This document shows positions 1 to 9,557 of a stretch of 52,788 nucleotides of DNA, one piece after another. Under the pieces are notes generated by a model. That model made no database searches. It was given only the letters and a program-made list of their open reading frames with translations, and was not told where the DNA came from. The first letter of the stretch is position 1. Each line of letters begins with the position of its first letter. This DNA comes from Deltaproteobacteria bacterium (GTDB lineage Bacteria; Myxococcota_A; Polyangia; Haliangiales; Haliangiaceae): the NCBI GenBank assembly GCA_005887925.1, contig VBLP01000432.1:1-52788 (forward strand), read 5' to 3'. Both the position numbers and the translations under genes were made by a program.

Positions 1-3000
1 ACCGCGCCGGGCCGCGTGGTCGCGCTGCCGTCGTATCCCTGGCAGCGCGAGCGGTTCTGGCATGAAGCCAAGCCGACCGCGACCGCCGCCGTCGATCGCA
101 CCGATCCGTCCGCGCATCCGCTGCTCGGCTCGCCGGTCATCCTGGCTCATGCGCCGCGGCACCGCGTCTGGCAGGCGATCGCGGATCTCGACCGGCTGCC
201 GTACATCGACGATCACCGCGTCCAGGGTCTCGCGGTGCTGCCCGGCGCCGCGTACGTCGAGATGGCGATGGCCGCAGCCGCGCAGGTGTTCGGCGCCGAG
301 ACGCGCGCGCTGTCGGCGTTCGAGTTCCAGCGCCTGCTGTTCTTCCCGGAGGACGGCGCTCGCATCCTGCAGACCAGCCTCGTCATCGATCCCACGGGGG
401 AGGATCGACCCCCCTTCATCGATGACGAGGCGACGGGCGCCTCGTTCCAGGTGCACAGCCGGCCGGCCGATGCTGCCGATGCCCCCTGGACGCTGCACGC
501 ATCGGCGCGGATCGATGCGATCGCCGCGGCGGAGGCACCCGCGGAGGTTGCGCCTGCGGACGCATCGACGATCGGTGCGATCCAGGAGCGTTGCCCGGCC
601 ACGATCGCGGCTGCGGACTTCTATCGCGAGTTCGCCGAGCGCGGCAACCAGTGGGGACCACGCTTCCAGGGCATCGCGGCGCTGTGGCGCGGCGAGCACG
701 AGGCACTCGCCGAGCTCCAGGTGCCGTCCGCGCTCGAAGCCGAGCTGGCTCGCTATCGCGTGCATCCGGCCGTGCTCGATGCCTGTCTCCAGGTCCTCGG
801 CGCCACGGTTCCGGTCGAGGCCACCGGGACGACGCAGTCGTTCGTACCGGTCCACGTCGATCGCGTGGTGGTTCGTGGTCGGCCGCGCGGCATGCGGTTA
901 TGGAGTCACGCCCGCCTCGATGCGAACGCGGCGCAGAGTGCGGCTGGGTTCAGCGGCGATGTTCGTCTGCTCGACGAAGATGGCACCGTCGTCGTCGAGC
1001 TCCTCGGCCTGCGCGGTCGCGGCCTCGATCGCGATGCAGTCGCGGCGGCACCTGCCAAGCTCGACTGGTTCCACGAGCTGCGCTGGGCATCGAAGCCGCT
1101 CGCGGCGAAGACCTCGCAAGCGGGGCAGGGGCGCTGGCTCGTGTTTGCGGACGAGCTCGGTGTCGGCGCAGCGCTCACCGAGCGCCTGCGTACGGCCGGC
1201 GACGACGTGATCTGCGTCCGCACCGGCGACCGCTTCGAGCGCGATCGCGACGGCACCTACCGCGTCCGTCCGGACGCGACCGACGACATCGAGCACTTGC
1301 TCGCGGCGGTGGCGGCGACCGGAGTGCCAGCCTGGCGCGGCGCGGTTCATCTGTGGAGCCTCGACGCACCGGTCGAGCCCGCAACCGCGGCGATGCTGAC
1401 GGATGCACAGGGGCCCACCTGCTGCTTCGTCGCCGGGCTGTTGCGCGGACTGTCCGCGCTCGCCGCCCCGCCGCGGCTGTGGCTGATCACGCGCGGCGCC
1501 CAGGCAGTGGCCCCCGACGACCGTCCGGCGATGCTCGCGCAGGCGCCGCTCTGGGGCCTCGGCCGGACGCTGCCGCTCGAGCATCCTGCCCTGTGGCGTG
1601 GCCTGGTCGACCTCGATCCCGAGGCCGGCATCGACGACAGCGCCGCCCAGCTCGCCGGCGAGCTCCACAGCTCCGATGGCGAAGATCAGATCGCGTATCG
1701 CGCCGGCTCACGGCTCGCGGCTCGACTCGCGCCGGCGGCAGCGCCCCCGGCGGACACGCAGCTCGCGCTTCGCGCCGACGGCGCGTATCTCGTGACCGGC
1801 GGCCTCGGCGGCCTCGGCCTTGCCGCCGCCGAACGCCTGATCGAACGCGGGGCACGGCATCTGATCCTGCTCGGCCGCAGCGGGCTGCCCGATCGCGCCA
1901 CGTGGTCCGATCTGCCGGCCGACGCGCCGGTCGCCCCGGCGATCGCCGCGATCCGGCGCCTGGAAGCGCGCGGTGCGACCGTTCACGTCGTGGCGGTCGA
2001 CGTCGCCGACGAGGACCGGCTCGCCGCGTGCCTCGCCGCGCTGCGCGCCGACGGGCTCCCGCCGATCTGCGGCGCGATCCACGCCGCCGGCATCGCCGAG
2101 CTCGTGCCGCTCGCGGACAGCGACACCGGCACGCTGCTCTCGGTGCTCCGGCCCAAGCTGCAGGGTGGCTACGCGCTGCACCGCGTGCTCGCGCGCGAGC
2201 CGCTCGACTTCTTCGTCCTGTACTCGTCGATGGCCTCGATCCTGAGCTCGCCGCTGCTCGGCGCGTACGCGGCCGCCAACGCGTTCCTCGACGCGCTCGC
2301 CGCGCATCGCCGCGCGCTCGGCCAGCCCGCGATCAGCATCGGCTGGGGCTACTGGGAACAGATCGGCATGGGCGCGCGATTCCAGGCCGCGCGCGGACGC
2401 GACGGCACGGCCGAGGGCATGGGCAGCTTCTCGCCGGCCGACGGTCTCGCGGCGCTCGAGCGCGTCATCGGGGCCAACCCGGTGCACATCGGCGTCATGC
2501 CGATCGACTGGCAGCGCTGGCGGCTCGCCCACGGCGACGCGGCTCGCCTCCCCGTGCTGGCCGACGTCTGCACCGGACCGGCGCACCCGCCCGCGGCACG
2601 CCGGACCTCGAAGATCGACGTCGCAGCGCTGCTCGCGCAGCCACCCGACGAGCAGACCGCGGCGCTCACGGCGTACCTGCGCCGCGAGCTCGCGCGCGTG
2701 CTCCGGCTCCCCGAGGCGCGCATCGACATCGCGCAGCCGCTGAACCGACTCGGCCTCGACTCGCTGATGGCCGTCGAGCTCAAGAACGGCATCGAAGCCG
2801 ACCTCGGCGTGATGGTGCCGGTGGTCCGGTTCCTCCAGGGACCGAGCATCGCGCAGCTCGCCGAGCAGCTCATCACCTTGCTCGCGGCCCGCGCAGAGAG
2901 CAGCGCGCAGGCCGCGCCCGATCCCGCGCTGCCGACGATCGTCGCGGAGCCCGGCGCGCGCTGCGAGCCGTTCCCGCTCAACGACATCCAGCAAGCGTAC

Positions 3001-6000
3001 TGGGTCGGCCGCAACGGCTTCTTCGAGCTCGGATCGGTCTCGGCGCACATGTACGTCGAGGTCGACGGCAGCGATCTCGACATCGCCCGGCTGCAGGACG
3101 CGTGGCAGCGGCTGGTCGCCCGTCACGACATGCTGCGCGCCATCATCCTGCCGGACGGTCGCCAGCAGGTGTTGCCCGTCGTGCCGGCGTACATCATCGA
3201 GGTCGACGACCTGCGCGGCGAGGACGCCGAGCGCGCGGCTGCGCGGCTCGCGGCGACGCGCGAGCGGCTGTCACATCAGGTGATGCCGTCCGACCGCTGG
3301 CCGCTGTTCGAGATTCGCGCATCGCGGCTCGACGACCGTCGGGTCCGGATGCACCTGTCCTTCGACATCCTGATCGCCGACGTCTGGAGCTGGCAGATCC
3401 TGTTCCGTGAGTGGGCAGCGCTGTACGGCAGCACCGGCGCTGCGCTCCCGCCGCTCGAGATCACGTTCCGCGACTACGTCCTCGCGGAGCGAGCGCTCGA
3501 AGGCAGCGAAGCCGAGCAGCGATCGCTGGCGTACTGGCGCGACCGGATCCCGAGCCTGCCGCCGGCGCCGGAGCTGCCGCTCGCGTCCAGTCCCGACCCC
3601 AGGGCGCAAGGACGGTTCGTTCGCCGCACCGCGACGCTCGAAGCTCCCGCGTGGCGGCGGCTGAAGGCGCGCGCGCACGAGGTGGGTCTGACCCCGTCGG
3701 GCGTGCTCATGGCCGCGTTCTCCGAGGTGCTAGCGACCTGGAGCAAGACGCCGCGCTTCACGCTCAACATCACGCTGTTCCATCGCCTGCCGCTGCATCC
3801 GCAGGTCAACGACATCGTCGGCGATTTCACCTCGGTCAACTTGCTCGCGATCGACGCCGCCGCCGGCGACAGCTTCGAGAGTCGCGCGCTCGCCGTGCAG
3901 CGCCAGCTGTGGGAGGACCTCGAGCACAGCCGGGTCAGCGGCGTGCACGTCCTGCGCGAGCTCGCGCGCGCCCAGCACAGCGCGCCGCGCGCCCTGATGC
4001 CGATCGTGTTCACCAGCACCCTGGCGACGTCGTACAGCAGCGACGAGGACGGCTTCCCGATCGACTGGCTCGGCGAGGTGGCCTACAGCATCTCGCAAAC
4101 GCCGCAGGTCTGGATCGATCACCAGGTGTTCGAGCGCCGCGGCGCGCTGACGTTCAACTGGGATGCCGTGGAGGCGATCTTCCCGCCGGGCCTGCTCGAC
4201 GCGATGTTCGCTGCGTACAAGGCGCTCCTCGCGCGGCTCGCCGACGAACCCGAGAGCTGGACCGAGGTCGAGCGGCGCCTGGTGCCGGCCGCGGAGCTCG
4301 CCGTGCAGGTGGCCGCCAACGCCACCGACGCGGCGATCCCGCCGGGCCTGCTCCATACGCGGTTCGAGGATCAGGCCGACCGGCAGCCCGACGCGATCGC
4401 CGTGATCTCCGACGGCCGCACGCTGAGCTACCGCGAGCTCGATCAGCGCTCGACGGAACTCGCCCACGAGCTGCGTGCGCGGGGCGCCCGACCCGGGCAG
4501 CTGGTCGCGATCGTCATGGACAAGGGCTGGGAGCAGGTGGTCGCGGCCGTTGCGGTGCTGCAAGCCGGTGCCGCCTACGTGCCGATCTCACCGGCGGTTC
4601 CCCCGGAGCGCCTGGCGTACCTGCTCGCGCACAGCGAGGTCCGGATCGCCATCACGCAGCCCAGCGTCGACGCGGGGCTGGTCTGGCCGGCCGACGTGGA
4701 GCACCTGTGCGTCACGGATCGCCCGCCGGCGCCATGTGCCCGGCTCGCACCGGTGCAGACCGCCCTGGATCTCGCGTATGTCATCTACACCTCGGGCTCG
4801 ACGGGCCTGCCGAAGGGCGTGATGATCGAGCACCGCGCGGCGGTCAACACCATCGTCGACATGAACCAGCGCTTCGGCGTCGGACCGACCGATCGCATCC
4901 TGGCGCTGTCGTCGCTGACATTCGACCTCTCGGTCTACGACATCTTCGGCGCGCTGGCCGCCGGCGCAGCGATCGTGCTGCCCGCGCCGTCGGCGACCCG
5001 GGATCCCGCGCTGTGGTCCGAGCTGATGCTCCGGACCGGCGTCACGATCTGGAACTCGGTTCCGGCGCTGATGCAGGCGCTCGTCGACTACGCGGACGGC
5101 GACCCGGCGCGCATTCCCGGCTCGCTGCGCCTCGTGCTGATGAGCGGCGACTGGATCCCGGTCGGTCTGCCCGATCGCATTCGCGCGCTCGTCGAGGGCG
5201 TCGAGGTCCATAGCCTCGGCGGCGCCACCGAGGCCGCGATCTGGTCGATCGTCTATCCGATCCAGACCGTCGATCCGACCTGGAAGAGCATCCCGTACGG
5301 CAAGCCAATGCTCAATCAGCGCTTCCACGTGCTGAACGAGCTGCTCGAGCCATGTCCGATCGGCGTGCCGGGTCAGCTGTACATCGCCGGCACAGGGCTC
5401 GCGCGCGGCTACTGGCGCGATGAGGACAAGACCGCGAAGAGCTTCTTCGTCCACCCGCGCACCGGCGAGCGGCTGTATCGCACCGGCGACCTCGGCCGCT
5501 ACCTGCCCGACGGCAACCTCGAGTTCCTCGGCCGCGAGGACTTCCAGGTCAAGGTCAACGGCTTTCGCGTCGAGCTCGGTGAGATCGAAGCGGCGCTCGA
5601 GCTGCATCCGGCGATTGCCCAGGCGGTCGCCGCTGCGGCGGGCGACGTGACGGCGCGGCGACTGGTCGGTTATGTCGTGCCGCGCGACGGTCGCGCACCC
5701 ACCGCCGGCGAGCTACGCGAGTTCCTGCTGCAGAAGCTACCCGCGTACCTCGTGCCCGGCAGCTTCGTCGTGGTGCCGGCGTTGCCGCTGTCGGCCAACG
5801 GCAAGGTCGATCGCGGCGCGCTCGTCGCTTCCGCCGCGCCACCTGCGCCACCTGCGCCTCACGCGGCAGCATCGGTCGCGCAGCTGCCGATCGTCGCGCG
5901 GCTCGGCGAGCTGATCCGCCGGGTCCTCGACATCGACGCCATCGATCCGAGCACGAACCTGCTCGATCTCGGCGTGGCGTCGCTCGAGATGATCCGGATC

Positions 6001-6129
6001 GCGAACCTGCTGCAGCAAGAGCTCGGCGCCCGGCCGCAGATCGACGAGTTCTATCTCCACCCCACGCTGGACGGACTGGCGCAGTGGTACGCCGAATCCG
6101 ACCTGACGGAGCATGCCCATGCTGGCTGA
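1..6129 (+). CDS. Hybrid PKS-NRPS megasynthase, 3' part (DH-KR-ACP-Cy-A-PCP)
   Basis: Frame is open from base 1, so the 5' end is outside the window; the first residues (ALPSYPWQRERFW) are the linker that follows a PKS acyltransferase domain. Counting residues from base 1: dehydratase with HxxxGxxxxP at His72 and DxxxQ at Asp260; ketoreductase with the GGLGGLG nucleotide loop near 600 and Tyr756; ACP with Ser921 in LGLDSLM; heterocyclisation domain with DxxxxDxxS (Asp1122, Asp1127, Ser1130) instead of HHxxxDG; adenylation domain with YTSGSTGLPKG at 1596; carrier protein with Ser1994. Reading the pocket residues by eye gives D-L-Y-N-L-S-L-I, the classic cysteine code. The module is therefore expected to make an alpha,beta-unsaturated acyl unit, add Cys and cyclise it to a thiazoline. 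There is no ER, methyltransferase, oxidase or C-terminal thioesterase. The stop overlaps the next gene. Confidence 0.93.
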   Translation, partial: TAPGRVVALPSYPWQRERFWHEAKPTATAAVDRTDPSAHPLLGSPVILAHAPRHRVWQAIADLDRLPYIDDHRVQGLAVLPGAAYVEMAMAAAAQVFGAETRALSAFEFQRLLFFPEDGARILQTSLVIDPTGEDRPPFIDDEATGASFQVHSRPADAADAPWTLHASARIDAIAAAEAPAEVAPADASTIGAIQERCPATIAAADFYREFAERGNQWGPRFQGIAALWRGEHEALAELQVPSALEAELARYRVHPAVLDACLQVLGATVPVEATGTTQSFVPVHVDRVVVRGRPRGMRLWSHARLDANAAQSAAGFSGDVRLLDEDGTVVVELLGLRGRGLDRDAVAAAPAKLDWFHELRWASKPLAAKTSQAGQGRWLVFADELGVGAALTERLRTAGDDVICVRTGDRFERDRDGTYRVRPDATDDIEHLLAAVAATGVPAWRGAVHLWSLDAPVEPATAAMLTDAQGPTCCFVAGLLRGLSALAAPPRLWLITRGAQAVAPDDRPAMLAQAPLWGLGRTLPLEHPALWRGLVDLDPEAGIDDSAAQLAGELHSSDGEDQIAYRAGSRLAARLAPAAAPPADTQLALRADGAYLVTGGLGGLGLAAAERLIERGARHLILLGRSGLPDRATWSDLPADAPVAPAIAAIRRLEARGATVHVVAVDVADEDRLAACLAALRADGLPPICGAIHAAGIAELVPLADSDTGTLLSVLRPKLQGGYALHRVLAREPLDFFVLYSSMASILSSPLLGAYAAANAFLDALAAHRRALGQPAISIGWGYWEQIGMGARFQAARGRDGTAEGMGSFSPADGLAALERVIGANPVHIGVMPIDWQRWRLAHGDAARLPVLADVCTGPAHPPAARRTSKIDVAALLAQPPDEQTAALTAYLRRELARVLRLPEARIDIAQPLNRLGLDSLMAVELKNGIEADLGVMVPVVRFLQGPSIAQLAEQLITLLAARAESSAQAAPDPALPTIVAEPGARCEPFPLNDIQQAYWVGRNGFFELGSVSAHMYVEVDGSDLDIARLQDAWQRLVARHDMLRAIILPDGRQQVLPVVPAYIIEVDDLRGEDAERAAARLAATRERLSHQVMPSDRWPLFEIRASRLDDRRVRMHLSFDILIADVWSWQILFREWAALYGSTGAALPPLEITFRDYVLAERALEGSEAEQRSLAYWRDRIPSLPPAPELPLASSPDPRAQGRFVRRTATLEAPAWRRLKARAHEVGLTPSGVLMAAFSEVLATWSKTPRFTLNITLFHRLPLHPQVNDIVGDFTSVNLLAIDAAAGDSFESRALAVQRQLWEDLEHSRVSGVHVLRELARAQHSAPRALMPIVFTSTLATSYSSDEDGFPIDWLGEVAYSISQTPQVWIDHQVFERRGALTFNWDAVEAIFPPGLLDAMFAAYKALLARLADEPESWTEVERRLVPAAELAVQVAANATDAAIPPGLLHTRFEDQADRQPDAIAVISDGRTLSYRELDQRSTELAHELRARGARPGQLVAIVMDKGWEQVVAAVAVLQAGAAYVPISPAVPPERLAYLLAHSEVRIAITQPSVDAGLVWPADVEHLCVTDRPPAPCARLAPVQTALDLAYVIYTSGSTGLPKGVMIEHRAAVNTIVDMNQRFGVGPTDRILALSSLTFDLSVYDIFGALAAGAAIVLPAPSATRDPALWSELMLRTGVTIWNSVPALMQALVDYADGDPARIPGSLRLVLMSGDWIPVGLPDRIRALVEGVEVHSLGGATEAAIWSIVYPIQTVDPTWKSIPYGKPMLNQRFHVLNELLEPCPIGVPGQLYIAGTGLARGYWRDEDKTAKSFFVHPRTGERLYRTGDLGRYLPDGNLEFLGREDFQVKVNGFRVELGEIEAALELHPAIAQAVAAAAGDVTARRLVGYVVPRDGRAPTAGELREFLLQKLPAYLVPGSFVVVPALPLSANGKVDRGALVASAAPPAPPAPHAAASVAQLPIVARLGELIRRVLDIDAIDPSTNLLDLGVASLEMIRIANLLQQELGARPQIDEFYLHPTLDGLAQWYAESDLTEHAHAG

Positions 6130-6928
6130 GATCGCCCCCGATCCCTGGATCATCCGATCGAGGCCCAACCCCGGTGCTCGGCTGCGGCTGTTCTGCTTGC
6201 CCTTTGCCGGCGGCAGTGCGTCGACGTATCGCGGCTGGCCGGCTCACCTGCCCGTGGACGTCGAGGTGATCGCCGTCCAGCTTCCCGGTCGCGAGGAGCG
6301 GCTGCGCGAGCCGGCGTACACCAGCGCCGTCGAGCTGAGCAGGAAGCTGGTCACCGTCCTCGCGCGCTACCTGGACCGCCCGTTCGCGCTGTTCGGCCAC
6401 AGCATGGGCGGGCTCGTCGCGTTCGAGCTCACGCGCACGCTTCGCGCGGCAGGGCTTCCGTTGCCCGAGCATCTGTTCGTCTCGGCGCACTGCGGGCCGC
6501 GCAAGGCGTTCTGCTTGCCGCCCGTCAGCGGCATGTCCGACCGCGAGCTCCTCATGCTGATTCGCCGCATGGGCGGCACGCGGGACGAGGTGCTGCAGGA
6601 CGACGACGTCATGAAGCTCATGCTGCCGCTGCTCCGCGCCGATCTGACGATCTGCGAGACCTACCACTACATCCCCGAAGCGCCGCTGCCGTGTCCGATC
6701 TCGGCGTTCGGCGGCGTCCTCGACGATCACGTGCGGCGCGCCGATGTCCTGACCTGGGGCGCCGAGACCAGCGGCGGCTTCCAGGCTCGCATGTTTCCGG
6801 GCGGCCACTTCTTCCTCGACGACGCCAAGCCTCGCCTGCTGCAGACGATCGCCGAGGACCTCGCAACGCACCGTGCCCCGGCAGGCGTTTCGCGCGCGCG
6901 GCTCGACGGAGGAGCTTCCCCATGCTGA
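6113..6928 (+). CDS. Type II thioesterase (editing TE of the PKS-NRPS)
   Basis: A 271-aa alpha/beta hydrolase of the GrsT/RifR class. It shows LFCLPFAGGSAS near the N-terminus, the nucleophile motif GHSMGG, an Asp in GGVLDDHV and a His in GGHFFL, so the catalytic triad looks complete. Such enzymes hydrolyse stalled or misprimed acyl groups from carrier proteins in PKS and NRPS lines. The gene starts inside the end of the megasynthase (17-bp overlap) and its stop overlaps the next start by 7 bp, so the three genes are translationally coupled. Because the upstream synthase lacks its own TE domain, this protein might also release product, but that is inference. Confidence 0.92.
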   Translation: MPMLAEIAPDPWIIRSRPNPGARLRLFCLPFAGGSASTYRGWPAHLPVDVEVIAVQLPGREERLREPAYTSAVELSRKLVTVLARYLDRPFALFGHSMGGLVAFELTRTLRAAGLPLPEHLFVSAHCGPRKAFCLPPVSGMSDRELLMLIRRMGGTRDEVLQDDDVMKLMLPLLRADLTICETYHYIPEAPLPCPISAFGGVLDDHVRRADVLTWGAETSGGFQARMFPGGHFFLDDAKPRLLQTIAEDLATHRAPAGVSRARLDGGASPC

Positions 6929-8751
6929 CATCATCGATCACGACGCTCGTGGAGCTGCTGCGCACGCGTGCAGAGGCCCACGGCACACGGCTCGCATTCA
7001 CGTACCTGAAAGACGGCGAGGAGGCCGAGGACGCGTGGACCTTTCGCGATCTCGACCGTCGAGCGCGGCAGATCGCGGCCGCGCTGCAGCAGCGTGGCTC
7101 GGAGGGCGACCGCGCGATCCTGCTCTATCCGCCGGGCCTGTCCTTCATCGCTGCATTCTTCGGCTGCCTCTACGCCAGGCGGATCGCCGTGCCGATCTCG
7201 CCTCCGAACCCGACGAGGCTGGCGCGTGAGCTTCCGCGGGTTCGGGCCATCCTCCAGAGCGCGGAGCCGCGGACCTTGCTGACCAGCGCGTCGATCGCTC
7301 CGATGGTCGAAGCGCTGCGCGGTGTCGACCCGGAGATCGCGAAGCTCGACGTGGTCTCGACCGACGCGCTGACGATCGACGCCGGCACGTGGCGCGAACC
7401 CGAACTCGACCCGGAGAGCCTGGCGTTTCTCCAGTACACCTCTGGCTCGACGGCGCTTCCCAAGGGCGTGATGGTCAGTCACGGCAACCTGCTCCACAAC
7501 ATGCGCACGATTGGCGAGACGTTCGGCACGAGTGACGAGACGACGATCGTGAGCTGGCTGCCCGTGTTCCATGACATGGGGCTGATCGGCTGCGTGCTGC
7601 ACCCCATCCTGCAAGGCTCGTCGACGGTGGTCATGGCACCGGCGGCGTTTCTCCAGCGGCCGCTGCGCTGGCTCCAGGCGGTGTCGCGGTTCCGTGCATA
7701 CATCAGCGGCGGCCCGAACTTCGCCTACGACCTGTGTGTGCGCCGGATCGCCCCCGAGCAGCGCGCCGCGCTCGATCTACGGTCGTGGCGCGTGGCGTTC
7801 AACGGCGCCGAACCGGTGCGAGCCCGGACGATCCGCGAGTTCACGCGCGCATTCGGGCCGTGCGGCTTCCAGCCGGGTGCCTTCGCGCCGGTCTACGGCC
7901 TCGCGGAGGCGACGCTGCTCGTGACGGGCGATCCCGAGGGCACACCGCCGACGATCGCGCCATTTCACACCGCCGGTCTCGAGCGTGGCCAGGCGACGTC
8001 GGTGACCGGCACCCTCGAGCCTGCGCGCGATCTGGTCGGCTGCGGCCGCGTGGTCGGTGGACAGCGCGTCGTGATCGTCGAGCCAGAGCGCCGCGTGGCG
8101 CTGCGCGACGGCGAGGTCGGCGAGATCTGGATCGCCGGTCCCAGCGTGGCGCACGGCTACTGGAAGCAACCCGCCGAGACCGAGGCGACGTTCGGTGCGA
8201 CCCTGGCGGACTCGGGCGAAGGACCGTTCCTGCGCACGGGCGATCTCGGCTTCGTGCGGGGCGATCAGCTGTTCATCGCGGGCCGCCGCAAGGACCTGAT
8301 CATCGTCGACGGCAGGAATCACTACCCGCAGGACATCGAGCTCTCCGTCGAACACAGCCACCCTGCCTTCCGGGCGGGCTGCACCGCCGCATTCTCGATC
8401 GACGTGGACGGCGCCGAGCGCGTCGTGGTCGTCGCCGAGGCGGATCCGCACGGAAACATCGCGAATGACACGACGGCCAGCGGTGACCCGCCAGCGGCGC
8501 TGTTCCGCGCGGCCCGGCGCGCCATATCGGCCGATCACGATATCGATCTGCATCAGCTCTATCTGGTGAGGCCGGGAACGATTGCCAAGACGACGAGCGG
8601 GAAGATCCGCCGTCAGGCCACTCGGGCAGGGTTCCTCGCTGGCTCGCTGCAACCCTGGGATGTCCCGGCGGCATCCAGCACCGCCACGCAAGCGGTGCCG
8701 CCACCCGCGCCGGCGGCGCAGATCTTTCGCGATCGCGAACCCACGACGTGA
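6922..8751 (+). CDS. Fatty acyl-AMP ligase (FAAL)-like adenylating enzyme
   Basis: 609 aa. The start ATG at 6922 follows a GGAGGAG ribosome site and overlaps the thioesterase stop. The protein shows the adenylate-forming core LQYTSGSTALPKGVMVSHGN, then WLPVFHDMGLIG, a VYGLAEATLLV motif and RTGDLGFV, with a C-terminal KTTSGKIRRQ segment carrying the expected lysine. This pattern (FHDMGLIG, YGLAEATL, no CoA-ligase features) is that of FAALs, which activate fatty acids as acyl-adenylates and hand them to a carrier protein. The last ~35 residues are a Pro/Ala-rich tail. There is no fused ACP, so the acyl acceptor must be another protein, probably a carrier domain of the neighbouring assembly line. 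This predicts a lipidated or fatty-acid-primed product. Confidence 0.9.
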   Translation: MLTSSITTLVELLRTRAEAHGTRLAFTYLKDGEEAEDAWTFRDLDRRARQIAAALQQRGSEGDRAILLYPPGLSFIAAFFGCLYARRIAVPISPPNPTRLARELPRVRAILQSAEPRTLLTSASIAPMVEALRGVDPEIAKLDVVSTDALTIDAGTWREPELDPESLAFLQYTSGSTALPKGVMVSHGNLLHNMRTIGETFGTSDETTIVSWLPVFHDMGLIGCVLHPILQGSSTVVMAPAAFLQRPLRWLQAVSRFRAYISGGPNFAYDLCVRRIAPEQRAALDLRSWRVAFNGAEPVRARTIREFTRAFGPCGFQPGAFAPVYGLAEATLLVTGDPEGTPPTIAPFHTAGLERGQATSVTGTLEPARDLVGCGRVVGGQRVVIVEPERRVALRDGEVGEIWIAGPSVAHGYWKQPAETEATFGATLADSGEGPFLRTGDLGFVRGDQLFIAGRRKDLIIVDGRNHYPQDIELSVEHSHPAFRAGCTAAFSIDVDGAERVVVVAEADPHGNIANDTTASGDPPAALFRAARRAISADHDIDLHQLYLVRPGTIAKTTSGKIRRQATRAGFLAGSLQPWDVPAASSTATQAVPPPAPAAQIFRDREPTT

Positions 8752-8825
8752 ACATCGCGCCGGAAATGCGGTGCAGCGCCCAGCTCTCGTCGTCGCTGCG
8801 CCGGTGGCGCGAACAACTCTGATCT

Positions 8826-8839
8826 GGACCTGTCCTTGC
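8826..8839 (+). promoter_or_regulatory. Possible sigma54 -24/-12 element ahead of the exporter operon
   Basis: TGG...TTGCA with GG at 8826-8827, ten bases, then GC at 8838-8839. It lies 14 bp before the GTG start at 8853, so a transcript from it would be almost leaderless. No Shine-Dalgarno sequence is visible before 8853, which fits, but the match to TGGCAC is partial and could be chance. Confidence 0.3.
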
Positions 8840-8852
8840 ACCTCAACCGGAT

Positions 8853-9556
<704 letters not shown>

Positions 9557-9557
<1 letters not shown>

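Noticed and set aside
591-3410. Very long alternative frame inside the PKS gene
   Set aside because: Arg/Ala-rich translation with no motifs, a GC-rich shadow of the true frame.
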